DNA from: Halictus rubicundus
Lineage: Eukaryota > Arthropoda > Insecta > Hymenoptera > Halictidae
DNA: 64,000 nt
NCBI RefSeq assembly: GCF_050948215.1
Contig: NC_135157.1
Span: forward strand, 2,170,001 to 2,234,000
Reading direction: 5' to 3'
In this document: in pieces, positions 34,771 to 46,707 of the stretch
Layout: each line of letters starts with the position of its first letter
Numbering within the stretch: position 1 is the first letter of the stretch
The notes under the pieces: generated by a model
Databases searched by the model: none
Seen by the model: only the letters and a program-made list of their open reading frames with translations
Told to the model about the DNA's origin: nothing
Translations under genes and position numbers: made by a program

Positions 34771-36162
34771 TGTCTACTGGCAGCCTCTGGTCTAGCCTCG
34801 ATTTCCCCAAATGCGGCTCACGAACATTAAGATGGCCCGTGTCGGCCCGAGCTGGTTCTAACTTGGCTCTAGATTCTCCGAATGAATTCCAGTCTGTCCA
34901 CGGGTATCCAGTCAGGCTCCAGGGACTCAAATTTGGCCGGGAAAACTCATGTCAGCTAAATCTGGCCGCGTGCAAGTGGATGGCCCGAGTCGGCCCGAAA
35001 CGGCCCGACGTTTCCAAGACAAGTTCTGTAAAATGTACACTTGATTTCGGCACCCATTCTATCCATTTCTCAAACGCACTTACTATGCGAGAGACGCCGG
35101 CTAATAACACCGCGAGAGCCAAGTGCTTGATCGATCTGATAAGTGCTTATCGCATCAGCGCGATAAGCCAAGGGGAACCTTTCGTTGGTGTAATTCGCGT
35201 GAAACTCGAATCGGCTGACTCGACGAAGCTTCCGGCGGAACAGCGAGTGTAACTATCGATATGGACACACACACACATACACAGTTCGACTCTCGAGTGG
35301 ATTCGGTTTTCTTTGGCGGCTCTCGGTCGCCGACCATGATCGGAGCGTCGTGGATATTGAAATGCAACGTTTGCCCACGATGCCCGAGCCTAACTACGCG
35401 TCCTCCGATGAGCGCATAATCTAGCAGGCGATCGTGACTCCGCGGCCAGACGAGAGACGCTGAAAGAGAACCCGGGAAAAAGGAAGGAAACGTCTGGGCT
35501 CCAGCTTGAATGACACGCGTTATCCTATACATATTTATATGCCCGCGACTTTGTCTCCGTTTCGTGGAATGAGAGTCGTGGGGGCCGGCCGAGAACGTGC
35601 TCGGAGATCCTATCGCCGATAGGAAAGTGGTCCTTAATTGGACAGGTGACATTTCCTCCTCAGTTTTCTAACGTGTAAGTCCTGCGGGACTCCCAGGGCT
35701 ATCTTCCTTACCCGCGGAGGTCGTCCTCATGAATTTCTTAGGGGACATCGAGCGCGCGCGTATACTTTCCTTAATTCGCGCAGACCACCGACAATCCGTC
35801 GAGATGGACGTTTCGATATTCCCGTACGCTAGTTCTTCAAGTACGACAGCCTCCTGAATGTTACATACGTCCCCGATGAATCTTCCGCAGACTTACTCGG
35901 CTCTCGCGACACTCGAAAAATCTCGGAAGATCAATCTACTTCGAAAGTTTCTATTGAAGTTAACTGCTATTACAGATTCATAGGCTGAAGAGTCTGTTGG
36001 TACTTTGGGGTATGTTAAGATTATACAAACTTCATTTATTCAGGGCTTGCGACACGGACACGATTCGTTTGCTATTTTGGAGAGAAAACCTATCCTTAAT
36101 TTAGTTCTTTATTACTTCACTTCGGCGCCAGAATGAAAAGCTCGGACTTCTTCCTGTGTCTT
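34771..36162. other. Non-coding, partly GC-rich, nothing recognised
   Basis: The frames at 34758-35252 (+) and 35155-35652 (-) overlap antisense. A short CA run lies near 35262-35282. No domain or splice pattern is visible. Confidence 0.4.
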
Positions 36163-36260
36163 AACCCCTTGCTCGTTATAACATCGAGTCAGGCTCGCGA
36201 TGAAGATTTTGAGCAGATTCACTTTATAATTTTAACCTATCCCTTGATATTATCGCTAGA
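36163..36260 (+). repeat. Partial copy of the 34440-34680 TTAA-type MITE
   Basis: It starts with TTAACCCCTTGCTCG and follows the reversed right end of the 34.4-kb element for about 90 bases before similarity fades. Confidence 0.5.
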
Positions 36261-36851
36261 TCTACAGATCACCAAAAGTAGCATTTTTATATTACTTTAT
36301 AAAAATGCCAAGAACATATTTATTCAGATTTCTAGCGATTTTTATTAGAATATGTGCCCAAAGAAATCCGAAGAGTTTTTGATTCATCCGCCAAGAGTGC
36401 ATTTCTACCGATTCAATAATCGTTAATAAAAAAATTTCGAATTCGTCAGTTTGACGTGTTAACATTTTTGACGAAGTCTGAAAATTAAACTGCTAGAATA
36501 TTCGAAAGAAATTATATAATGGAGAAATTAATGATTAAATTCGTAAATCTTTCTATTGAAAGCAGGAAATTGAATTTCTGCATTTTTAGAGGATTATTCA
36601 CTTTATTCGCGAACGATAAAGGAACGCGTGGAGTGCGATTTACGCTATGCATGGTGTTCAGGCTGAGCCGGTGAGCGCGACCTCATTGTGTGTGGACACG
36701 GAAGTGCGAGCTAATCCGCGTGGCTGGTATCGATGGCGCTAATGACGATCACAGACGAAGACAAAAACAAAGCAAGCGTAGCGAAGTGCGAGAAGCGTTT
36801 TGCTTTTCGTGAAGAGCACACACCGAAGTTTGGTTTTGTAATAGTGCGTCG

Positions 36852-37929
36852 CACAGTGGTCCCAAAACCGGAAAACGTGGTTAAAACCTAAAATATGAAC
36901 TTTCAGCTAGGTAAGTTTTAAGTATGGGATTGGTTACTCTAAGAGTGTTTCTAAGTGGGGGTAAACAGCAAAAAGATCGTTTTTTTATACCTGACCAACA
37001 GTCACAGTCCGAACTTCGAGTTCATTAGACCATACCTTTTTAAGCTTGTGAAGCACATTGCGAATTTCATCAAGTGCACAGTGTACAAATTGTGTTGAAA
37101 CGTTTCGATTTTAATTGTGCATTATGGATGCTGTTTGAGGAGGTAAGTTGCGTAGGTTTTAGTGCCAAATGTTTATTGTTAACTGATAACTGTGTATGCA
37201 AAGAAAGAGTAAAAGTGCAGGCATAAATTTTTACGATTTAGGGTAAAAGTTGCAAGTCTCACACGGTCCCACGCTAAAACTTGTTGGAGCTTCTACTACA
37301 TTATTATGTGCTTTCCTTGCATTTCTTGTCAAACTATGAGAGATATGCACTAAGTCTTTCTGTAAAATTTAAACAGATTTTGAATAGAATGTCAGTTTTT
37401 TTTATAAAGAATCATATATCCGAAATTTTTTTATATTTTTCAAACACGAAAGCTGTTTTTATATCGGCCGTTCATTAGAAAACTTTCCAGCCGAATATCT
37501 CGAAAAGTATAAAAAATATTAAAAGAGTGTAAAACGTGTCCAAGGCAGTATCGGTTTTTTATTTGGATGGCGTTTTCAAGGTCATTTGAAGGTCAACTTT
37601 GTTTTTTCAAATGGAAACCTATATTTTTTATTATGGGATCTTATTGTACGTAAAAAGACCAGCAATTCTTCAATTTTTTGTTCTTTGGGAACTATGAAAT
37701 TCGAATATAATACCTACTTTATACAATACGAAGGGTAGAGTTTGCTATCCGGAGAATTAGTGTTTCCCCTCGTTCAGGTCAATATGAGACAGCGAATTTT
37801 CTAATTTCAAGTTCAGATTCGTGATCAGCAACCCCCAAAACGCCCTAATACCAATTTTCAAGCAGAACTAATAATTTTTTAATAAGTTGTGACGTTTTGA
37901 CCACGTTTTGGCTATTTGGAACCACTGTG
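36852..37929. mobile_element. Transib-like non-autonomous element, 1078 bp
   Basis: A perfect 5-bp target duplication CGTCG (36847-36851 and 37930-37934) flanks the ends CACAGTGGTCCCAAAACC and, reversed, CACAGTGGTTCCAAATAG. Both ends continue into AAAACGTGGT.AAAAC. The interior is AT-rich and non-coding. GCATTATGGAT..GGTAAGT sits at offset 272, almost the same offset as in 31261-32298, so the two are diverged relatives rather than unrelated insertions with similar ends. Confidence 0.75.
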
Positions 37930-37934
37930 CGTCG

Positions 37935-38590
37935 TGCCGAGCGAACTAGAAGTTACGAGTTACGAGCGAGTTGACCGAGAGTGCGGAGGAGCCTGAGCTC
38001 CTATTTTAATAAACAAGCTAACATTGGCGACGACTGACTCTATCTAGGTGTCCTTTATTTTACCGAATACACAACGGGTGTATTCGTTGCCCACGTGGAC
38101 CGGCCATTAAATAAATATTGAAGTGTTCCGACGAAGTCGAAGGCGTCGCGAACACATAGAAAGAAAATGTGTTGAATTGATCGATCTCTGGTGAATCGCG
38201 AAGTATGACGAAGACACGGAAGTATTTCTGGAGCAAAAACGAGTATCCGAGCATACGGGAAATAGAAATCTCCCCTTTCATCGCGAACCAAGCGAATGTT
38301 ACAGAACGGCGCCTGTGACCTGGCAATTTAAATTGAGAGATGTTCTCGGATGACCCTAACGTCCACCTGGCTCCCGGGGGACGCCTGTGCCCAGACCCGG
38401 CCGAATATATCCTATAGGTCAGCGCGGGTTTGAACTCTCTGTTCAACAGGTAGCGCTCTCGTAGCCAGGTTTGCCAGCGACCCGGCCCTCTCCATTATAT
38501 TCATATCATGTAAATGTGCCCTGCCGCTCCGACTGCCTCCCATTTTCCACCCCTGCGGCAGTCCAGACGCAAAGCTGTTCTGAACCGACG
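37935..38590. other. Flank of the Transib-like insertion, possibly LTR-derived; otherwise nothing recognised
   Basis: The sequence to 38022 ends TAATAAACAAGCTAACA and is followed by TTGGCGACGAC, which looks like a retrotransposon LTR end followed by internal sequence. No gag or pol frame is present and no second LTR was found. The remaining frames overlap antisense. Confidence 0.25.
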
Positions 38591-38594
38591 GAAC

Positions 38595-38660
38595 GATCGA
38601 GAGAGAGAGAGAGAGTGAGAGAGGTTGAAATAGAGAGAGGGAGAGACGAACAAGAGCAGA
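38595..38660 (+). repeat. GA-rich microsatellite
   Basis: Interrupted GA dinucleotides; the flanks are GC-rich with antisense-overlapping chance frames. Confidence 0.8.
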
Positions 38661-39604
38661 CCGAGGGAGAAAGAGCATAGACGAACGAACGACGAGAAAA
38701 TCGGCTGGGGAAGATGAAGAGGGAGGCTGAAGCAGAAGGTTGGGTACATCGAGATGGTAAAACGCGGGGCTCTACTTTACATTTATTCTAATGGGATAAT
38801 ACTCGATGTTCTGGCACCTGGACCCGCCACCTCGTTTAGTATAATAATTTCCCGGGAATACACCTCCGCTACACGGTACCTCCGATCGCTATCGCCAATC
38901 ACGATTTAGATTTTTCTTTCCATTGAATGTCTCGAGTTGCATCAAACCAATCGGATCATCAACCCTTGGAATGCTCTCGAGTGCCTCTGACATTTCATGA
39001 ATATTTTTAAACGAATGATCACATAGTTGTACACTCAACCCCTTGAATACACGGTTCCGACATAACACGGTGCAAAAATTGCGACAATTTTTCTATAATA
39101 CAATATGTTTATTACTAGACTAGAGGCTTTTGCGCGAAATAAAAATTGTCTGCACTAATTGCTGCGTGTAGTAGCTACATAGATGTTTATTTCGTTTTTT
39201 AATCACTTTAATTAACTGGAAGTGATACAATAGTGTACAATAGTGTAGAGCTTAGACTTATAGCTCACACATAATCTAAATAATGTCAAAATACTTTCAA
39301 GCTCTAATAACAATGTAAAAACTATGAAATAAAATTGTCAGGGAAATAAAATTGTGTGAACTTAAATGTGAAAATGTAAATGGCTCGGGACAACTTGGGT
39401 CACCTGCATGCTTGTGGACAGATTTGGTCCCATAAAGACGGGAATTCGTAGAAATTATACTTCTAAACAGTGTCTATGTTTTTATTAATCCTTAACGTGT
39501 TACGTGTCTCACCAGGTATTACCACCTTGATTTACGTTATTATTATTATTCGTGGTGGGAAATGTTTTGGTGGAGATTGGAGGGTTACTTTTTTTTTTAA
39601 TTCA
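38661..39604. other. Non-coding stretch, nothing recognised beyond one dispersed repeat
   Basis: AT-rich apart from the first 250 bases. The only recognised content is the inverted match of 39424-39500 to 34698-34770. No exon is supported. Confidence 0.4.
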
Positions 39605-39720
39605 CCGACAATGTTTTAATCGACACGATTTCACTGACACCGAGTTCGCCGACAATATTTATTTACCGGCATGTTGAAATCACCGACAATTATTTTACCG
39701 ACATTGTCTTTTGACTTATA
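39605..39720. repeat. Degenerate short repeats with a CCGACAAT core
   Basis: CACCGACAATG, ATCGACACGA, GCCGACAATAT, ACCGGCATG, CACCGACAATT and ACCGACATTG recur at 14-20-base intervals, separated by T/A-rich bases. It is the same motif as at 18486-18612. Confidence 0.55.
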
Positions 39721-40788
39721 AGAGTGTCTAAGGATGAGAGGTCCTTAATTGTTAATGTCGGTGATTTAAAGCTAACCCAGATTAAATGGTTTCGAGAGAT
39801 GCACATCTACTGTGGTGTTATTAGTTTTTTTTTATAGGTGGACGCGTCAATCACTTATGAAGGTCGACTTTGATTTTGTAAATGGATCCGTATATTTTGT
39901 ATGCACCAATCTCTGCAGTGTTTTATTCTCTATAGAACGTTATTAACCCATGTATGTCGAAAAATGTTTGATTTAGGAAATATTTTGATTCAAATATTTC
40001 CAATCTCTATCGAAACATTTCTCGTTGTGATTAATAATAATGAGGTAAATCAAGGTGGTAATATCTGATGGGACATTCGAGTCATTCAAGATTCACTGTT
40101 CTTGTTGTCTCCTTGTTGGAAACGTTGGAAGGTAAAAGTTCGACGAACGACTTTTGTTCATAAAAGTAAACAGTTTCACTGGATCCTTGGAGCAGGACCG
40201 GTGCAGAAAGCAGTCGTCGGATTGTCATTTTCTTTTTACCGACGAACAGGTACACTGGGTGCACGCGCTAGGCGACGATTGTCGCCGCGTGGGCGACGTC
40301 GTGCACGTAGGCCTTGTCCGTCTTCTTTTATAACGCCGGGCCGTGTTAACGCATTGGCTATTAACTTAAGCGATGCCCGTATGTCACTGTAATACCTACA
40401 CGCCCCAGCACGGCAATAAAGGATCACCGAAATCACGTTAAAAGGTTCCCAGGAATTAATCTTCTATTTAAACGAGCCTCGTCCGAGAGCCGTTCACGCT
40501 CCTCTCGAAAATTTAAGGGGAGGTTTCGCTGGATTCCTACGGCAGGAACCATGGGCCGAGCCGCTGTAACGAGTCATTTGTCTCCGCTGACAAGCTGATA
40601 ACTTAGCCCCGCGTCCCGTTCAATTTGTTTGGACGTGGACCCGTTCGGCTGGCGCGTTTTCGCCGAAACACTTCTACGATCCCTGCAACGAGCTGCAACC
40701 GACAGGATTCCGGTGCAAATTCCTAAATCGCTGGCGGAACTTCTGTCGGAAGCTGTGATTTCCGTGTCTACGATCTCGGTGATGTTAA

Positions 40789-41007
40789 CCCTCGTCCGTC
40801 CCTCGTGTAAATTTGACATACTTTTCACGCGAAGGATTTTGTTATGCTGCCATTCGCAGAACAATTGACACTTTGTGACTTTTATTTTTCAAATAAAACG
40901 CTGTTGCAATAGCAAAACATCCGACATAAAAATATGACAATTTTTGTTACAAAGAGGACCCCGGTGTGTCAATCTGACACACGTGGTTTTCACCCTTCCC
41001 TTGAGGG
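40789..41007. mobile_element. TTAA-type (piggyBac-like) MITE, 219 bp
   Basis: The left TTAA is at 40785-40788; on the right it is TTAG (41008-41011). The ends CCCTCGTCCGTCCC and, reversed, CCCTCAAGGGAAGGG agree over the first five bases, and inner TGT-rich blocks (AAATTTGACA and TCAGATTGACA) also pair. A half copy lies at 63125-63235 (shared CTCGTGTAAATTTGACA and TTTGTGACTTT). Confidence 0.5.
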
Positions 41008-41092
41008 TTAGTTCTTTGACCACTAGTTCAAATATAAAGCAATTGCTTCGTGTAAAAATATTCCTTTCAATTGAAATTACTCAAACATATTA

Positions 41093-41560
41093 GGTTGATG
41101 CATATGAAAAGTGCGTTCTGTAACAGTAACGTTGACTTAACAGTACTTTTTCCTAAATAAAACCTATTGTTCGAAGTAAGTTCTTTATTGTATGATGATA
41201 GAAATCGAATTTTTTGGTCCTTCACGTTCTTCATTAGCAAAACTGTTACATCCTGTTCTACTTTCTTGTTACCATCGACGAACAGTGTTTTCACTTACCA
41301 CCACATTTTTTATCAAACTCACGTGTTACCATACTTATGTTTTCACTCATACAGAAAGCATATGCGACATTCACAACGATTGATTTTGAAATAATCTTTT
41401 ATTCCAAAGTAAAATTAGATATCTATGTAAAAACTAAAGATAGGACCTTGAAAATCAGCTTTGTACCACGAAATGATAAATTAATAAATCTGCGTACTGT
41501 AATAGTGTTTCTTGATTCCAACGCTTTGTAACATTTGTGTTCTAAAATCAGACAACAACC
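41093..41560 (-). mobile_element. Internally deleted mariner-type element, 468 bp
   Basis: The ends GGTTGATGCATATGAAAAG and, reversed, GGTTGTTGTCTGATTTTAG resemble mariner terminal repeats (TA followed by GGTTG.TGC). The left flank is TA; the right flank is TG, a decayed TA. Read on the minus strand it aligns with the plus strand of 56359-56825: CAAATGTTA.AAAGCGTT, TCAAGAAA.ACTAT, CAGATTT and, further in, CT.TTCGT.GATGGT.ACAA occur in order. At this length most of the transposase is missing, and the short frames left are interrupted. A residual frame over LFVDGN may be transposase-derived. Confidence 0.75.
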
Positions 41561-43924
41561 TGATACAATCGTGACCTCATTTTTCACGTAACTCCTGCAT
41601 TAGCATCAACTCCATTTTGCATGACTCCAGGAAGATTTTCACCAATCCGTGTCCGAGTATTATAATTCCGCAGCTAATGTGCTGCATGCGAAAATTGATT
41701 CTTGCAGAAAGAGTTTCGCCAGCGTGGTTTCGGTTCCCCGGAGGCTCCGATTGAGACCTCGATTTCGCCAATTAGATAAGAAACGCGCGCGTATTACGTG
41801 GATTAATCGGTGGGTTCTTAACGAGTTTCGCGACCGATTATTAAAAGGCGATAGCGTCTGTGGATGCAGCTGATGTCAGATACCGGGTCCGCGGGGCGGG
41901 GAGAAGTTTGTAATTATCTTGCCGGACGTAGTCGCGCGCGGTTACACGGCTCGAACGAGATCGGGCAATTATGTTACACTTCGGTACCGATATTACTTTT
42001 CAATTTCATACCGCGGAAGCGATCGCTTGTCGTTCCGTACGGCGCGGCGCGGCGCGGCGGCCGCATGGCTTTCTTCTTGTTTTTCCTTCTGTTCTGTTAT
42101 CACGGTTTTGTACGTGGACGTGTGTGCGTTCCGTTTGCTCGATTTGTGTGTTCGATCCCGTTCATCATCCACCCCTCGTGACGCCAATTAACGGGCTCCG
42201 GATCGCCACACGGATACCTATGATTAGCCGGTTAAAGCGGTGCGATGCGGATATTGAAATCCGCGGGATCGTGTAATCGCGAAAAAGAAGCAGCTCGAGC
42301 CGAGCAGGGTCCGAGCGGATTTGCCCTAAATTGCTGACGCGAGGCTAAGTGGCTCGCACTCCGTTTATTATTTATGGAATAATAACGGCAAAGTGATTCG
42401 CCGTCCCCGCTAATACTGGCGATCGTTTAGGTGCCTCGACCGACTGGTGGGCCGGCGCAACGGACTTGTTACCACCGCTACTTAATTCCCTCTATTATAG
42501 TGATCATCTTAACGCGAGGCATCCTACGCAATTCTTTTCGAATCGAAACCGTTCGGCTCATTAATTTAGAAATTATACGTTGCAAAATTCCTCCCAACAG
42601 GCGCACGGCGGAGTACCGGAATTTTAATTAGCCGACTGCGATTACTGTATGCCGTACGTAATGATTATGTACCTCACGTTAATTTTAAGTCGTCTAATTC
42701 GTATGTTTAAGCGACCACTAAAATTTGCGATGATTGAAAAATCGTTTCTTGTAATATACACGCATTTTCTTAAAGGGTAATTTGTTACGTTAATTGTCCT
42801 GTAAATTGAGCATTCTTCTTGAGCCGATTCTTCACGGAAATTCTTTATGATTCGTGTTTGTTCAATTTAGATGGTATGGGAAAGTGAAGCCAAATTAGCC
42901 TTTATTATTTTTATGCATATGTGTATTTTAATTTTTTCTGTTTAATCGGTGGGCTAAATTTGATGCAGTTTAAAAGAAATAAATGCAAACAATTTTTACT
43001 TTACATAAAAATCCACAGTATAATAAACGCTTCTTTAAAATATGAATGTAAACATCTTATTGTATGATATTTAATTAGTATCTGCTGAAAGATTTAGCTA
43101 AATATCTTAAACTCGAAGAACGTGGCAACCATTTTCCCAATGCCGTTTCTACAAAATACACATTTGTTTACATTTCACATTAAACTAGACAAAAGCCCTT
43201 GTCGGATCCAATTTCAAAATCATACAAACGTCACGTTTGAACTCATGTGCACATATTCAATAATGTAAAGTTGGTGTCGAGTTATGGCGATTTTTCGTGG
43301 CGCCTCAGAATCGCCATTCGAGTGCAAAGGTTTGAAACCATGCATTTTTTATAGCCACCGTTGTAGGACGTTTTACAGGCGCCTAACCGAAAATGGACGA
43401 AGCAGGCTGACGAAACGAGAATCGAAACGAGAAGTCCAAGCTTCAAGAGAAATTTATTCCATTGCCGGAACGCGTCCTGCAATCTAGGATACCGATTGAA
43501 ATGCAATTTAAACGACTTACGGTATTACCGTGTCGGAGGACTGGTGCATCCTACGTGCTCGAGAGGTCTCGTATCTGTCGTGATATCGGGGTCGCGTGAG
43601 AGTCATTAGTTATCCAGCATTATGGTCCAGGAACGATTCGAATCAATTTAGGAGGTTCATGGTCTGACTTCGTGGGGTTCGCGGTTGCTCCATATATCAG
43701 CGGACACTGGTCGAACTTGTATAGAACAGCGGGCTAAAAGGGAGACCGAAATTTTCGTCGAGATTTCTGTCTCTAATGGCAACAATGCTTCCTCATCCAT
43801 AAAACCCGGGGCCAGAACCGATGCGTTTTCCCTCGCAATTCTGTTCATAAACGTTTGGGACTTTGGACTAGAAATATGTTATGATCCTGATAAAATACCT
43901 TTAACCCCTCGGACCCGACATCGG
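41561..43924. other. Non-coding, GC-rich 41.8-42.6 kb, AT-rich after
   Basis: Overlapping chance frames occur at 41649-42276 in a region with a GCGGC repeat near 42040. 42.7-43.2 kb is AT-rich. No exon or repeat family is recognised. Confidence 0.4.
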
Positions 43925-44255
43925 TAAGCCGTACAGTGCGTTGAAAATCTCGTTTTCGCGATAAAATTCCATTACTCGAAAATTGTAGGTGACATGAAAA
44001 AAGGTTTCAGACGGAAGCTGCAGGATATAAAATAGAATATATTTATCAGTACCCTTGAAAAGCTCTGAGGAGATTACAATTGAAATTTTTGGTGGAAATC
44101 TATATTTTGTATTACGAATTCTTGAAGGTGACACCAAGACGTTTTCAAAACACTATAATACTTTTATTTTTGTATAAACTATTATCGCGATATAAGCGTC
44201 CAGAATTGATGTGCTGACATTAGAATTAGGTGCAGTGTACATCGTGAAGTTGTTC
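43925..44255 (+). repeat. Copy of dispersed repeat S
   Basis: Direct alignment to 17020-17375 along its length (see that entry). It starts near CAGTGCGTTGAAA and ends near GCAGTGTACAT. The copies differ by many substitutions and small gaps, so they are old. Confidence 0.7.
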
Positions 44256-45750
44256 AATTGGACCTTGATGAATTGGACGTTAATGCAAGTATAAGATTTA
44301 AAAGAATTTTCGAGTTATTTCTTGATTGTTTGAAAACCGTATATCGAAGATAATTTATTATCTGTGAAATAAATCGAAGATCATTTATCAAATAAATGCC
44401 ACTTATCAGTAGAAGGTGAAAGTAACCGTACAAAAATTATAAGAAATGTATCTACGACTTTTTGGAAATGTTCATCGTAAACAGGTTTATTGCAATTCTA
44501 GAACTACCGTTGTTATAACACTTTAATTCTTCGCGTTGAATCATGTGAATTTTGTGGAATTATTTGAGCAGTCAATGCTGCTATACAAGTTAATTGGAAG
44601 GGCTTATGTAACGTAGAGACAATAGCGACCTTTGGCGATTGGAGTACAGAAATCTTTATCGTCGATCCACGATGCACACAATCACCCGCTCCTACAATAC
44701 TTTTGTTTTCTTAATTCAAAGAATACAATGTGCAGTTGTTTCGGATAGAGAGAGAAAGTTAAATCCAACTTTCAAATTAAACTGCAATAGAGTTTTAAAC
44801 GAATTCCGCGAATTTTCATTACACGAGCACCCGTTTCCGTAGAAATAAATTGCGCCGCTTGAAAAGACCATCGAACAAACAGCTGTCGAACAATGGGACA
44901 GGCAAGCATGCCACGAAATTTGTATGCGCGTACATAAAGCGAATTTTACATGGTCGCCGTTATAATTATCAGTTGTTTCCAGCCATTGTTTCCATCGCGT
45001 TAATTTAATCTTTTCGCGCAACGCCAACGCGGACGACTTTTTTTCGCTGATTTCCCGGCGTTACGTTTATTTTGTCGAGAGTCGAACGATCAAAACGGTC
45101 GAGGGGTTTGGCAGCGATTTTTGCGACTAATTTATCAGACGAAAAAGTCTGATATCTGCGCGTCATGCAAAAAAAAATACATCAGCGGTACAATCTGGCT
45201 GTGAAATTTTAATTAAGTATTGATTTCTCGTTCCCGTGTCTGAAAATTGATTAAAATTGTTTAAACGCTCCCGTTGACGAACACGGCGCATGCACACGTT
45301 GCTCATTACTGAATCATTTGTAACGGACGCGTTTCATTATTGCCAAAAGAATGTGCGAATATAACTGTCTCTGTTTCCATCGTGTAACTAAGGGAGATCG
45401 TGCAGTTTATAAACTTTCTTGTTATTATGTACATGTACTGTATTAATTAAAAATCACCTTATACATATATCCTTCGCCGAAGGTTTTAACGGAGAATTTA
45501 TCTAGGGACTATTAACTTGTGCAAAGATTATGTTATTTAACTTAAAAATCATATGTGTAATCGAAGACTACAAAGTTGTGGTAAATACGTTAAATATTTC
45601 ATTTTTATTATTTTCATTGTATAGCACATCAAGCTTCAATTACGTTTAAGTGTACAAACGTTAGTTAATTTTTAGTTTCTTAGAAAATTGTAAACTAGAA
45701 ATTTAATATGATTTAAGCCAAGTTCCATTCCATTCCATCCATTAGGAGAT
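44256..45750. other. Non-coding stretch, nothing recognised
   Basis: Mostly AT-rich with short frames only. No repeat family or exon was recognised. Confidence 0.4.
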
Positions 45751-45753
45751 GAT

Positions 45754-46200
45754 AGTGAGATTTCGACAGTGGGGCACAGGGGAGCGAGACCCCACCAGTG
45801 TCGCCAGATCAAGACTTGTGCCCCCACTCTAACTTCCTCTTCTACCCCGCTATTCCCCACGCTTCCGCCATGGCCGGGTCACGTGACGCGTTTCGTCTCT
45901 GTCGTGCATACTTCGCTACTGGCAAGTAGAGGGTAATTTTTTCCCCTCATTTCGTGCTCTCTCCCCTCATCTGGCGACACTGGACCCCAATCTTAAGGGT
46001 CCGGGATAGTCACGTGACTTTTGCAGAGTCAAGAGGTCGGTAACTGCTGTATAATTTCCGTTGACAGCCTTCAGCCATTGACTTAAGATCCGTCTTGATC
46101 TTGATCCGACGGGTCGCTCTGTTCCAGTCACACTCGATACGTGCTTCGCTGTCTTCGTCAAGCGATTCGGAAAATATAACGGAAGACATGTAGCGCAAAA
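45754..46200. repeat. Dispersed composite repeat (pieces also at 9345-9475 and 30240-30380)
   Basis: Positions 45800-45910 are the reverse complement of 30277-30377. Positions 46008-46150 are the reverse complement of 9345-9475 (GTCACGTGACTTTTGCAGAG, CTGTATAATTTCCGT, CAGCCTTCAGCCA). CTGGCGACACTGG occurs near 45965. The larger unit here suggests the other two are fragments. No protein is recognised. Confidence 0.65.
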
Positions 46201-46651
46201 TAGGGATACCATGTGGTACCTACAAGTTTCTCACTGTCATCTCCTGATGGACGCATAGTACTTACAATTAGTGCAGCACCAACGAATCTCCTTTGAGATT
46301 TAAAATGCTTATAGATAAAATAAAATTGTGTATCATGTTATTGAAAAAACAAGAGACGAGGATTGGAAGAATGCCGTGCAGATTGTAAACCAAATCCGGC
46401 AGATCATCAATGATCGAACCACAAGTAGCTTGCACTTTTGAAATGATCTTACGTCGATCCTCTCCGACGTTATTATACATATATTTCACGGTTAAGAAGC
46501 TTGCAATCGGCCGTCGGGGAAGGCGAACAGAATTTAAACGACAGCCGGCCATTTAGTCGCTCGAATCACGTCCGCCAGGAATTTTTCACGGGACTCGTGT
46601 CTTGCGATTTTCTCATGGTGCTACTCTCTCTATTTGTTCTTTTTCCCTCTC

Positions 46652-46654
<3 letters not shown>

Positions 46655-46695
<41 letters not shown>

Positions 46696-46707
46696 GCTCT
46701 CTTTCTC
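46655..46707 (+). repeat. CT microsatellite
   Basis: Nearly perfect CT dinucleotides followed by an interrupted CTTT stretch. Confidence 0.85.

Noticed and set aside
45967..46212. 81-codon minus-strand frame in the composite repeat
   Set aside because: The matching repeat at 9345-9475 does not keep this frame open, so it is not a conserved protein.
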